A stretch of 35,235 nt of DNA from Betaproteobacteria bacterium (GCA_028291945.1 JAQGNH010000339.1:1-35235); one strand, 5' to 3'; positions 25,128 to 33,299 are shown, counted from the first letter of the stretch. The notes: generated by a model from the letters alone, not told the origin. Translations and numbers: made by a program.

Positions 25128-25328
25128 CTAACGCGGATATTGCTTGTCGCTATCCCGCAGCTTGCGATCGGGGATACGTGAGGCGCTGTACACTCCGCGG
25201 ATCGCGTCGGCCATGCATTCGGCGCGTGTAACGAAATCGCGGGTGCTCGTCGTCTGAGGCCCTGCGGCAGGCGTGTGGCGCCAGAACCACCGGCCCGATG
25301 CATTCTGCAAGAATTCCCAGTTGTGCAT
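25128..25328 (-). CDS. Small W-x-W family protein C
   Basis: A 66-residue protein: MHNWEFLQNASGRWFWR, then STRDFVTRAECMADAIRGVY and a basic tail. It has the family pattern with F between the two late Trp-type positions (W-F-W-R) and CM-ADA in place of CI-xDA. A good GGAG ribosome binding site lies upstream of the ATG at 25328, the best start support among the seven. It stands alone, converging on acyl-CoA dehydrogenase 2. Function unknown. Confidence 0.7.
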   Translation of the reverse strand: MHNWEFLQNASGRWFWRHTPAAGPQTTSTRDFVTRAECMADAIRGVYSASRIPDRKLRDSDKQYPR

Positions 25329-25433
25329 GGTTGATGCTCCATTTCAACTGCGCTGGCCGTCGAACTTAACGCGTAAGGCTTTCACTGTGCTTACAAGCGC
25401 TCGCTGATCGACGGTCCCGGAGGGGGCTGCGCA

Positions 25434-25556
25434 ATGTCCGGACTGCCCCATGACATTAATCTGACTGCCGTTGTGAAGCAAATCTATCAAAATGTTAGAT
25501 TCGCGCCAGCGATCTTGCGCGAAAGGCTTGTTTGCGCAGGTCGATCGGCTGGATAG
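25434..25556 (+). CDS. Possible 40-residue small protein
   Basis: A short frame with a purine-rich GGAGGGGG a few bases upstream of the ATG. The product begins MSGLPHDINLTAVVKQIYQN and ends with a basic segment. It lies in the otherwise empty 25340-25645 stretch. No family, no close relation to neighbours; this could be chance. Confidence 0.25.
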   Translation: MSGLPHDINLTAVVKQIYQNVRFAPAILRERLVCAGRSAG

Positions 25557-25645
25557 CTACGAACGGCGCGAGCCGGACGAGCCGAGTCGCGTTCTACGGG
25601 GCTGTCCCTGACACGGACATGCTACCGACTCGCACGGACTGCCCA

Positions 25646-25843
25646 TCAGCAGTCGTGTGCGCCGACTACACAGTCCGCACGTTCGAGGCCGTGCGCTTGG
25701 GCGTCGTCGATGCAGTGCTCGAACCGACTGAATGCCAGGGACTCTTCGACCACGCGGCCGCTATCGTCCTCGACGCGCCGCCAGGTCCAGTACCAGGCAG
25801 GATCGGCATCATCCATCCATATTGCCGCAATTTCCCAGCCCAT
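25646..25843 (-). CDS. Small W-x-W family protein D (divergent)
   Basis: A 65-residue acidic member: MGWEIAAIWMDDADPAWYW then TWRRVEDDSGRVVEESLAFS and RFEHCIDDAQAHGL. The W-x-W(R) pair and S...F...CIxDA..HG spacing are retained, but extra Trp and Asp residues are inserted in the first half. The frame is open 38 codons upstream of this ATG; the start here aligns with the family. It lies 149 bases downstream of protein E on the same strand. No clear ribosome binding site. Confidence 0.5.
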   Translation of the reverse strand: MGWEIAAIWMDDADPAWYWTWRRVEDDSGRVVEESLAFSRFEHCIDDAQAHGLERADCVVGAHDC

Positions 25844-25992
25844 GGGGCTGCTCACACCCAATCCGTAGTTGTCACTGCGCCAGCGGCAGCGAGAACGACT
25901 GACGGGCTGCGTTGAGGCGCCCTTTGTCGCACCTAAGCCTTTCAGGCACGCACGCAATCCTGTTGCGCTCCTTGTCGATTGCGCTACGTTCG

Positions 25993-26193
25993 CTAAAGCG
26001 GTGCGCTACGCAATCGTAGGTCGATCGAAAAACCATTTCGTTGAGCGTCATGAATTGCTTCCATCAACGATGCGAACTGATCCTTGGAACGAGCAAGAAT
26101 AGAGCCGTCGGCTGCACACACGCGCCAGGTCCACGTTCCGCCGCTACATCGGAACAACCACTGGACCGAACTCAATGTATTCTCGTGCTTCAT
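25993..26193 (-). CDS. Small W-x-W family protein E
   Basis: A 66-residue member: VQWLFRCSGGTWTWRVCAAD, then GSILARSKDQFASLMEAIHD and AQRNGF. The central AADGSILARS is the part most reminiscent of DUF1508 (YegP), where NG(E/K)...S...(Y/F) follows two strands. The late Cys of the family is replaced by Ala. An ATG three codons upstream (26202) is equally possible. It shares the minus strand with C and D; the three span about 1.1 kb. Confidence 0.6.
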   Translation of the reverse strand: MKHENTLSSVQWLFRCSGGTWTWRVCAADGSILARSKDQFASLMEAIHDAQRNGFSIDLRLRSAPL

Positions 26194-26239
26194 GGCTCGC
26201 ATTTGGCATAAAGCGTGCCGGACGGACGTCAGTCGCTGT

Positions 26240-26258
26240 ACTGAATCGATTATTCAGT
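26240..26258. promoter_or_regulatory. Inverted repeat upstream of the aminotransferase, possible operator
   Basis: ACTGAAT and ATTCAGT form a perfect seven-base dyad around CGATT, in the 260-base gap between small protein E and the aminotransferase. GACGTC stands on both sides (26226-26231 and 26260-26265). The symmetry suggests a binding site; no regulator is known. Confidence 0.35.
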
Positions 26259-26453
26259 GCGACGTCATATGGTTATGTCATGTAGCTATACGGCGACGCT
26301 GGTTGGTTTCGCGCGGGGCGAGGCTGTAAGCTGTGTTACCTTCACCGACACGAACCTACGATGCTTGCTGTCCCTATTAAGGTGGAAGCACTGCCGGTAT
26401 TCTTCCGTATGCGGAAAGGTGTGCTTGGTGTGACATGAATCAGGAGCGAAATC

Positions 26454-27845
26454 ATGGCTGATGGTGCAGGTGAATCACGGATCCTTGCGGAGTACCGCGC
26501 AAGGACGCGGCGCTCGCGCGAGCTCCACGAGAAAGCAACCCGTTTGCTGCCAAGCGGTATCGTTCACGATTCCCGGCGCACGCTTCCATACGGTATTTAC
26601 GCAGTCCGCGGGGCCGCATCGCGCAAGTGGGACGTAGACGGCAACGAATACGTCGACTATTACGGTGGTCACGGCGCTCTACTGCTCGGACATCAGCACC
26701 CGGACGTGCTCCAGGCGATTCAGTCGCAGCTCGGCAAGGGTCTGCATCTGGCTGCATCGAACGAGCTCGAGATTGAGTGGGCACGCTGTATACACGAAAT
26801 GGTGCCGTCCGCGGAGCGGGTGCGATTCACGTCGTCGGGAACGGAAGCAACTCAGCTCGCAATGCGCCTCGCGCGGGCCTCCAGCGGCAGGTCGCGCATC
26901 GTACGGTTTCAGACGCACTTCCACGGATGGCACGATCAGGTGGCTTTCGGGGTGACCGAGCACTTCGATGGCTCGCCCAGCGTCGGTGTGCTCCAGCAGG
27001 TTGCGGACAACACAACTCTCATTGCGCCCAATGATGTCAGCGGCGTAGAGCGGGCGATCGCAAAGGGCCGCGATGTGGCCGCAGTGATGGTCGAGCCCAT
27101 AGGCAGCAGCTCGGGTGCGATTCCGACATCGCCCGAAGTGTTAGGCGCTCTACGCGAGGTCACTCAGAAGCACGGAGTGCTTCTGATATTCGATGAAGTC
27201 GTCACCGGCTTCCGCGTTTCCCCGGGAGGCGCGCAAGGTTTGTATGGCGTGATCCCTGACCTTACGACGATGGCGAAGATCGTTGCAGGCGGCATGCCGG
27301 GCGGCGCTGTCGGCGGACGCAAAGATATCCTCGACTGGCTTGATTTCGAAGCGGCGGCCGCGGCCGGTCATGAGCGCATCAGTCATCAGGGAACTCACAA
27401 TGCGCACCCATTGAGTGCGGCCGCCGGGATCACGACGCTTAATCTGATCCGCGCATCGGACGCGTGCATGAAGGCATCGGCGACCGCAGCAGCGCTGAGG
27501 GACGGCATGAATGAAGTGCTAGAAGAAGAAGGCGTGCCGTGGGCCATTTACGGCGAGCACTCTTTTTTCCACATCTATACCAATCCTGCCCGCACCTCGC
27601 TGCGTCCGACGGCATTCGATGCGAGCACGCTCAGGATCGAGTCGTTCAAGGGGAAGAATGAAAGCGCGCTTGCCAAGTTGCGCCTTGCAATGCTCGTCAA
27701 CGGCGTAGACCTGAAAGGCTGGCGCGGGGGGATCGTGTCTGCGGCGCATACGCAGGCGGATGTCGATCTGACACTCGAGGCGTGGCGCAGATCTCTGCGT
27801 GCGCTCAGGGATGAGGGCGAGCTGCCGCGCGCGACGATGGTTTAA
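26454..27845 (+). CDS. Class-III aminotransferase, glutamate-1-semialdehyde mutase-like
   Basis: PLP-dependent enzyme of 463 residues, subgroup III. Visible features are the phosphate-binding SSGTEA (128-132), HFHGWHD, FDEVVTGFR with D247, and the Schiff-base lysine K275 in TTMAKIVAGG. These match HemL-like proteins. HemL is usually about 430 residues and sits among haem genes; here the context is unrelated, so a catabolic aminotransferase or aminomutase is at least as likely. An AGGAGCG ribosome binding site precedes the ATG. The stop overlaps the stop of the converging membrane-protein gene. Confidence 0.88.
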   Translation: MADGAGESRILAEYRARTRRSRELHEKATRLLPSGIVHDSRRTLPYGIYAVRGAASRKWDVDGNEYVDYYGGHGALLLGHQHPDVLQAIQSQLGKGLHLAASNELEIEWARCIHEMVPSAERVRFTSSGTEATQLAMRLARASSGRSRIVRFQTHFHGWHDQVAFGVTEHFDGSPSVGVLQQVADNTTLIAPNDVSGVERAIAKGRDVAAVMVEPIGSSSGAIPTSPEVLGALREVTQKHGVLLIFDEVVTGFRVSPGGAQGLYGVIPDLTTMAKIVAGGMPGGAVGGRKDILDWLDFEAAAAAGHERISHQGTHNAHPLSAAAGITTLNLIRASDACMKASATAAALRDGMNEVLEEEGVPWAIYGEHSFFHIYTNPARTSLRPTAFDASTLRIESFKGKNESALAKLRLAMLVNGVDLKGWRGGIVSAAHTQADVDLTLEAWRRSLRALRDEGELPRATMV

Positions 27846-28240
27846 ACGACCCGCGGTCCGTCCGGTCGCCGGCGTTTCCTCGCGTGCTTCATCAGGAGCA
27901 CGGCGCGTTCGCCGCGTTCAGGATCGCTTACGTTTGAAATCGACCTGCGCCGCGATGGTTTCCGTTGATCGAGCACGGCCTTTGCTGACGCAGCCGATTT
28001 CTGACCCTTCATCAAACGACTGGTTTCAATGGGTATTACTCTCATCGTTGCGTGAGGCGTCTGCGGAATGACTGCGAGCTTGACTGAAGAGCGAGCAGCG
28101 TTGTCGATACCGTCAGCTGCAATATTCTCACGCGACGCATTCGGATGCGGACGACGCCATTTTGCTATCGCCAGCAGCAAACCGAGTGTGAACCCAACGA
28201 GACACAGGAACTGTCCAACCGCAACCAGAAAATCCAGCAC
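27842..28240 (-). CDS. Small single-span membrane protein, unknown function
   Basis: A 132-residue protein starting GTG at 28240 with a strong TTGGAGG ribosome binding site six bases upstream. The first 27 residues form a hydrophobic helix (FLVAVGQFLCLVGFTLGLLL), then AKWRRPHP and a long basic, low-complexity tail rich in Arg, Lys and Ser ending KRRRPDGPRVV. It is probably anchored in the inner membrane with a cytoplasmic basic tail. No family recognised. Its stop overlaps the aminotransferase stop by two bases in convergent arrangement. Upstream it is divergent from the Hsp20 gene. Confidence 0.6.
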   Translation of the reverse strand: MLDFLVAVGQFLCLVGFTLGLLLAIAKWRRPHPNASRENIAADGIDNAARSSVKLAVIPQTPHATMRVIPIETSRLMKGQKSAASAKAVLDQRKPSRRRSISNVSDPERGERAVLLMKHARKRRRPDGPRVV

Positions 28241-28396
28241 GATAGGCCTCCAATGCTGATGCAGTCACCGAGAACGGCTTGCAGTACTAAGCGGGAAGAG
28301 AGATTTTTAACAGCTCACGCATTGTCACGCAATGGGTATACCACGCCGATCGCAATTGCAGCGATCAAATAAAAGTCACGCTGATCAAAGCCTCTC

Positions 28397-28423
28397 CTTG
28401 AAAGTGCGTGGGGCGGTCATCAT
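28397..28423 (+). promoter_or_regulatory. Putative heat-shock (sigma-32) promoter of the Hsp20 gene
   Basis: CTTGAAA at 28397-28403 is a perfect sigma-32 -35 element. After a spacer of about 13 bases there is a poorer -10 candidate (GTCATCATCT) just before 28426. The position, about 60 bases before the Hsp20 ATG, fits. Confidence 0.4.
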
Positions 28424-28461
28424 CTTCGTACTTGTAGTTCAATTGCGAAAGGAGCACGACG

Positions 28462-29139
28462 ATGGCTACTGCAAAGAATGTGACCGAAGGTGCGTCAGGC
28501 CATACACCAGAGCCCGGCCAACAGGCTCAACAGACCCAGCAGAGCGGCGCGCAGAACGAGACACTGCAGGGAAGCCCGCAGCAGCAGCGTGCGCAGGGTC
28601 AACGTCAGCAAGGCGACCAGGTTCCCGTTCAGGGGCAAGGCGGAGCGATGCAAAGCCGCCGGCAGGGCGGGCTCACGCGCTACAGCCGCGATCCATTATC
28701 GAATTTGCAACAGATCGCCGATGAAATGGATCAGCTGTTCGAGACGTTCTTCTATGGGACACCGGCGAGGAGCCAACGTCAGGGACAGCAGTCCCGAACG
28801 CCCGCATTGTGGGTGCCGGATGTCGAGCTGCAGGAAGAGGGTAATCAGCTTCGCATCGATATAGATTTGCCCGGCGTGCCGAAGGAAAACGTCAGGGTAC
28901 AACTGCAGGAAGGGATGCTCGTGATCGAGGGTGAGCGGCGTGACGAGCGCACAGAAGGAGGAGAACGCGAAGGCTTCAGGCGCACCGAGCGCATCTACGG
29001 CAGTTTTTACCGCGCGATTCCTCTTCCCGACAGCGCCGATGTGGAACACGCCCAGGCACAGATGAAGGACGGGGTGCTCGAGATTATCGTTCCGCTACAG
29101 CAGGAAAAGCAGCCGCGGCGGCTCGAAATCGCCGACTAA
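28462..29139 (+). CDS. Hsp20/alpha-crystallin small heat-shock protein with Gln-rich N-terminus
   Basis: Small heat-shock protein of 225 residues, a holdase chaperone of denatured proteins. The alpha-crystallin domain covers about residues 113-220: VPDVELQEEGNQLRIDIDLP, then GVPKENV, EGERRDE and the strand GVLEIIVPL; the C-terminus ends RRLEIAD, with an L-x-I anchor. Residues 1-75 are unusual: hydrophilic and Gln-rich (QQAQQTQQSGAQ, SPQQQRAQGQRQQGDQ), longer than the N-terminus of typical members (about 140-160 residues in total). AAGGAG precedes the ATG, and a probable heat-shock promoter lies upstream. It converges on the pair of small W-x-W genes. Confidence 0.93.
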   Translation: MATAKNVTEGASGHTPEPGQQAQQTQQSGAQNETLQGSPQQQRAQGQRQQGDQVPVQGQGGAMQSRRQGGLTRYSRDPLSNLQQIADEMDQLFETFFYGTPARSQRQGQQSRTPALWVPDVELQEEGNQLRIDIDLPGVPKENVRVQLQEGMLVIEGERRDERTEGGEREGFRRTERIYGSFYRAIPLPDSADVEHAQAQMKDGVLEIIVPLQQEKQPRRLEIAD

Positions 29140-29152
29140 GTTGACCCGACAA

Positions 29153-29180
29153 TCGGGCGCGGCACGAACGCTGCGCCCGA
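29153..29180. terminator. Hairpin between Hsp20 and the small-gene pair
   Basis: TCGGGCGC at 29153-29160 pairs perfectly with GCGCCCGA at 29173-29180; the inner GC bases extend the stem with one mismatch. It lies 13 bases after the Hsp20 stop and could act for both converging transcripts. No T run. Confidence 0.4.
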
Positions 29181-29298
29181 GAGTCGACGCGCGCGAAAAG
29201 CTTGCGCCTGCATGCTTGACGGGGCGCACCTGGCCCACTCACGCGGGCGGAAGAGAATATCAAACCTTCGATCGCGCGCCATCGCGCACGCGACCGGG

Positions 29299-29490
29299 TC
29301 ATGCAGGAATAGTGAAAGCTCCCGTATAGCCGAACCGGCCGGCATCTTCGATGCACTCGTCGAGCGCGTCGAAAGATGAGCGTGCCTCGATCAACAACTC
29401 GGCATCGGGTGACTCCCGCCGCCACATCCATCGGTTGCGGTCGTCCTTCTTGAAGGACCACACATCGTAATCGGTAAATACTGTTCGCAT
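29299..29490 (-). CDS. Small W-x-W family protein F
   Basis: A 63-residue member: DVWSFKKDDRNRWMWRRESP, then ARSSFDALDECIEDAGRFGY and a short tail. All marks of the family are present. Its ATG directly follows the TAA of protein G (TAAATG, no gap), so the two are translated together. Downstream are the hairpin and the converging Hsp20 gene. Function unknown. Confidence 0.7.
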   Translation of the reverse strand: MRTVFTDYDVWSFKKDDRNRWMWRRESPDAELLIEARSSFDALDECIEDAGRFGYTGAFTIPA

Positions 29491-29694
29491 TTAATAGAGC
29501 TCCGTCGCTTGGGTCTCGGGCTGGCATCCGGGCTCGCGAGCCAGGTAGCCGTGGCGCATCGCGTCGGCGATGCAATCGGTGCGGCTTTCGAACGAATCTC
29601 TCGATTCCGCTTGCGCACCAGCGGGCCGGTAGGAACGCCAATGCCAGTTCCCGTCTTTATCGGCGGAGAAGTCCCGGTCATCGATGTGTTTCAT
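29491..29694 (-). CDS. Small W-x-W family protein G
   Basis: A 67-residue member: MKHIDDRDFSADKDGNWHWR, then ESRDSFESRTDCIADAMRHG and Tyr-Leu, ending in an acidic Gln/Glu/Thr tail. In place of the first family Trp it has Phe. An ATG seven codons upstream (29715) is open, but this one aligns with its relatives. It is the first gene of a two-gene unit with protein F, and divergent from the REC-HPt regulator (ATG at 29862). Confidence 0.65.
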   Translation of the reverse strand: MKHIDDRDFSADKDGNWHWRSYRPAGAQAESRDSFESRTDCIADAMRHGYLAREPGCQPETQATELY

Positions 29695-29861
29695 TGAATC
29701 GGGCTGTCTCTGCATTCGATGTGCCCAAGTTCATGCAATTCGCGCACCTGGCGCCGCCACGGCGCTGGGGTGTTGGGCCGTACCGTGTCGCAGTTGGCGA
29801 AGACATTCCCCGGGTCCGGCCTAAACTCCATTCTTTGGAGAGCTGCAGGGGAGAACCCAAA

Positions 29862-30635
29862 ATGGACATCATCATCGTGGATGACGACATCGTCAGCTTG
29901 ACCATGCTGAAGCAACTCACGGAAAAGCTCCCCGAGTGCAAGGTAAAAGAATTCGCGCACCCTGCTTTGGGGCTCGCGTGGTGCAAACACAACGACCCCG
30001 ACCTGATCATCGTCGATCACTTGATGCCGGCCTTCGACGGAATCGAGTTCACACGGCGCCTGCGCACTTTCCCGGGGCGCTCGGAAACACCCGTGCTGAT
30101 GGTCACGGCCAGCGACGAGCCGGAAGTGCGCAACAGTGCGCTCAAAGCCGGCGTCAACGATCTGCTGACGAAACCTTACGATTTTGCCCAGCTGCAACCG
30201 CGTGCGACCAACATGCTGGCCCTGCGCGCCAGCCAGAAGAAGGAGCCTGAACAGAACGTCGCTGCGCGTCGCAAAAGTCTGCTCGACGCGAATCTCACCC
30301 TGGAGCGTCTTGCCGGAGATGAGATGTTGCTCGGCAAAGTCGCAGTGGCTTTCATACGCACAGCACCGCAACTGCTGGCCTCGATCAGCTCAGCTCTGGG
30401 CGCGAACGATCTCAAGCGCACCTTCGTGCAAGCTCACACGCTGAAAGGTGCTGTGGCGGCGTTCGAAGCCCCTGTGGTGTTCAACAGCGTGCTGAACGTG
30501 GAAAGGCATGCAAAAAACGACGATGCGCAGGCCGCCGCGGCGGCTTTTCGTCTCGCGCAGGAGCTGGTCGCACGCTTGCTCAAGGAGCTGCTGCCTCTCG
30601 CGCCTCCTGGCGCCGAGCTCGAAGCGCTGGGCTAA
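29862..30635 (+). CDS. Response regulator with receiver and HPt domains
   Basis: A 257-residue two-domain phosphorelay protein. The receiver (1-120) has the acidic triple Asp of IIVDDDI, phospho-Asp D52 in IIVDHLMP and K104 in LLTKPY. The C-terminal HPt domain (about 145-255) has H192 in AHTLKGAVAAF. It contains no DNA-binding or enzymatic output, so it acts as a relay. The ATG at 29862 has GGGGAGA upstream; the frame is open to 29694. The hybrid kinase at 14471-15997 ends in a receiver and needs an HPt partner; this protein is a candidate. Divergent from the W-x-W pair G-F. Confidence 0.9.
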   Translation: MDIIIVDDDIVSLTMLKQLTEKLPECKVKEFAHPALGLAWCKHNDPDLIIVDHLMPAFDGIEFTRRLRTFPGRSETPVLMVTASDEPEVRNSALKAGVNDLLTKPYDFAQLQPRATNMLALRASQKKEPEQNVAARRKSLLDANLTLERLAGDEMLLGKVAVAFIRTAPQLLASISSALGANDLKRTFVQAHTLKGAVAAFEAPVVFNSVLNVERHAKNDDAQAAAAAFRLAQELVARLLKELLPLAPPGAELEALG

Positions 30636-30975
30636 GATCCTAGTTCGGCGGATTTCCCGCGTGTGGCGGAGGCGTGCGGTCTCGTGGGCGTTCGCATCGA
30701 TGACCCGCAAGAGTGCCGAGCGCAGCTCGCTCATGCGCTTGCGAGCCCGGACCCTGTTCTGATCGAGTGTGTAATCGATCCGAACGAGCCAGCGCTTCGA
30801 AATGCCAATGGTCGGCAACCACGCCGAAAATTACGGCAGGGCGCTCGACAAAGGGACAGCCGATGCTGAAGCGGTGGCGCACGGCCTTCTTGGCAGCCTG
30901 CGCCCTGAGCAGCGCATCATGCCCGAAGCAATCGACGAGAAGACAGCGTTACTGAAGAAGCTCGAGAAGTCCTGA
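30636..30975 (+). pseudogene. Remnant of the C-terminus of a thiamine-diphosphate enzyme
   Basis: Following the REC-HPt stop, the same frame continues SSADFPRVAEACGLVGVRID then ECRAQLAHALASPDPVLIEC and VIDPNEP. This is the typical C-terminal end of a PoxB/acetolactate-synthase-type enzyme (compare AEACG, ALASP.P, VDPNEPP). The frame is then lost near 30800; from 30802 another frame reads NYGRALDKGTADAEAVAHGL and LRPEQRIMPEAI to TGA at 30975, the expected last part. The rest of the enzyme is absent, so this is a decayed fragment, possibly left by rearrangement. Confidence 0.55.
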
Positions 30976-30986
30976 AGCGGCCGTGG

Positions 30987-33092
30987 CTACGACGTGGCGA
31001 CTATTCTCAGCGGTGTGACCTTGTGCTCCGCGCTTTCTGCACGCAGGATGCGCTCGAACTCGGCCGCCGGAACCGGCTTGCTCTTGTAATAGCCCTGATA
31101 CTCATCACAACCGAGCGATCGCAAGAACTGCAGCTGATCCTCGGTCTCGACGCCTTCCGCCACAACACGCAGCCGAAGGTTGTGAGCGAGACCTATCGTT
31201 GCGCGGACGATTGCGGCATCGTCCATGTCCGAGGACACATCGCGAATGAACGAACGGTCGATCTTGAGATTGTCGATTGGAAACCGTTTGAGGTAGTTCA
31301 CGCTCGAATACCCGGTCCCGAAGTCGTCTATCGCGATCTGCACCCCGATCTGGCTCAGCTTCTCGAGCGTCACGATTGCTTCTGATGGATTGGCCATCAC
31401 GACACTTTCGCCGATTTCCAGCTCGAGGCATTCCGGCGCAAGGCTGCTCGCCGCCAGCGCATGAGCCACAGTATCCAGCAAGTCCTTCTGCCTGAACTGC
31501 GCGCTCGAGATATTGACCGCGACGCGCAGCTCGTGGAGACCCGCGGACTGCCAAGCCTTGTTCTGCGCACATGCTTCGGTGATGACCCAGCGGCCGATCG
31601 GAACTATGAGGCCTGTGTCGTCGGCGAGTGGAATGAACTCGTCGGGTAATAGCAGTCCCCTGTGAGGGTGCCGCCACCTGATCAGTGCTTCCATCCCGAC
31701 CACGCGGTTGTTTCCCACGTCGACCTTGGGCTGGTAGTAAAGCTCCAACTCGCGCCGGCCCAGAGCGCGCCGCAAATCGTTTTCGAGCATCAGGCGCTGT
31801 GGAAAAAACGTGCTCATGCTGGACGAGTAAATGCGGCAATTGTTGCGACCGGCCTGCTTGGCGTTGTACATCGCGGCGTCGGCCCGCGTGATCAGCATTT
31901 GCGATGTGTCGCCATGCAGAGGTGACACGCTGATCCCGATGCTGGGGGTGATGTAAAGCTCTTGCTCGTGTATCCGGAAGGGCTCGCGCAGTGCGTGCAG
32001 GATCTTGTCCGCGACTTCAGTAGCGTTGTCCGGCCCGGTGACATCTCGCAGCAGGATCACGAACTCATCGCCGCCCAGACGCGACACGGTATCTTCTCCG
32101 CGGACCACGGTCTGCAGCCGATTTGCGACCGACCTCAGGAGCTCGTCACCTGCGAAATGACCCAGAGAGTCGTTGACCATCTTGAAGCGGTCTAGGTCCA
32201 CGAACAGCACGGCGCATTTGAATTTGCCGCGTTCAGCATGCGCGATCGCCTGGTCTATGCGATCCTCGAGCAGAAGACGGTTGGGCAACTGCGTGAGCGG
32301 GTCGTGAAGCGCGAGCCGCTGGAGCTCGTCGTTCGCCCGCTGCAGCGAGTCTGCCATGTTCGCGGTCTTCGAGGCCATGCGGGTGTCGAGGACTGAAAGT
32401 GCCAGCGTTATGCACAGAATGATGAACGTGGTTCCCGCGAGCGTTCCAGCCATCCAAGAATTGTCGACGACAGGCCCGCTCAAACAGATGCTATCCGGTG
32501 CGAAGCGCGCGGCCGCCATGCCGGTGTAGTGCATGCCGGTGATCGCGAAGCCCATGATGATCGCGCTGCCCAACTTGGCATAGCGCACCCAGTCCGAAGC
32601 GCTCCGCAAGGTGAATGCAATCCACAAAGCTGCATGTGACGCCGTGACCGCAATTGCAACCGATGCAGCGAAGAGCACCGCGTCGTATGTGATCGGGGGA
32701 TGCGTTTGCATCGCCGCCATTCCGGTATAGTGCATCGCGCATATACCCAGGCCCATCAGCACGCCTCCGGCTATGAGATTGCGAGTGCTGAGCGTGTCCC
32801 GGCTGACGGTGAAGAGCGCAAATCCGGAAACGACGACCGCGATCAACATCGAAAAGATCGTGGTCGGCACATCGTAGGCCATGGGGATCGGCAGTCTGAA
32901 CGCGAGCATCCCGATGAAATGCATCGACCAGATGCCGGTGCCCATCGAGAATGCGCCGCCCACGAGCCACGCGCGCGCGGCCGGGCCTTTCGACGCGCTG
33001 ATGCGGGACGCGAGATCCAGGGCCGTATAGGATGCGAGTATCGCTACCAGCAGTGAAATGAAAACGAGCCAGTAGTTATACACGCCTGCCAT
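30987..33092 (-). CDS. MHYT-sensor diguanylate cyclase/phosphodiesterase
   Basis: A 701-residue inner-membrane c-di-GMP enzyme. Three MHYT-type motifs (SMHFIGM at 57, AMHYTGM at 120, GMHYTGM at 187) lie in about seven membrane helices; MHYT domains are thought to bind copper and sense oxygen, CO or NO. The GGDEF domain has an intact GGDEF (340-344) and an I-site R331-x-x-D334, so it can bind product. The EAL domain has EALIRW (468), DDFGTGYSS and EGVET, so both synthesis and degradation are possible. AGGGGA five bases before the ATG at 33092 supports this start; the frame is open further upstream. No operon partner. Confidence 0.93.
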   Translation of the reverse strand: MAGVYNYWLVFISLLVAILASYTALDLASRISASKGPAARAWLVGGAFSMGTGIWSMHFIGMLAFRLPIPMAYDVPTTIFSMLIAVVVSGFALFTVSRDTLSTRNLIAGGVLMGLGICAMHYTGMAAMQTHPPITYDAVLFAASVAIAVTASHAALWIAFTLRSASDWVRYAKLGSAIIMGFAITGMHYTGMAAARFAPDSICLSGPVVDNSWMAGTLAGTTFIILCITLALSVLDTRMASKTANMADSLQRANDELQRLALHDPLTQLPNRLLLEDRIDQAIAHAERGKFKCAVLFVDLDRFKMVNDSLGHFAGDELLRSVANRLQTVVRGEDTVSRLGGDEFVILLRDVTGPDNATEVADKILHALREPFRIHEQELYITPSIGISVSPLHGDTSQMLITRADAAMYNAKQAGRNNCRIYSSSMSTFFPQRLMLENDLRRALGRRELELYYQPKVDVGNNRVVGMEALIRWRHPHRGLLLPDEFIPLADDTGLIVPIGRWVITEACAQNKAWQSAGLHELRVAVNISSAQFRQKDLLDTVAHALAASSLAPECLELEIGESVVMANPSEAIVTLEKLSQIGVQIAIDDFGTGYSSVNYLKRFPIDNLKIDRSFIRDVSSDMDDAAIVRATIGLAHNLRLRVVAEGVETEDQLQFLRSLGCDEYQGYYKSKPVPAAEFERILRAESAEHKVTPLRIVATS

Positions 33093-33299
33093 CGGATCCC
33101 CTGAGATTGAAGCCGCTGGTAGACAGCGGCAACGCGGAATACTAAGGGGGTGCACCGGCCCCGCATGCGACAAATGTCACACTCCGCGGATGTGTGGGCG
33201 CTAACCCCCGCAGGCGGGTGTCAGGCTAAAAAACGGGGAAGCTTAGTTACGTTCGCGAAGCGCGGAATAGAGGTGTGCAGTCAGCACGCGCGGACGTAA

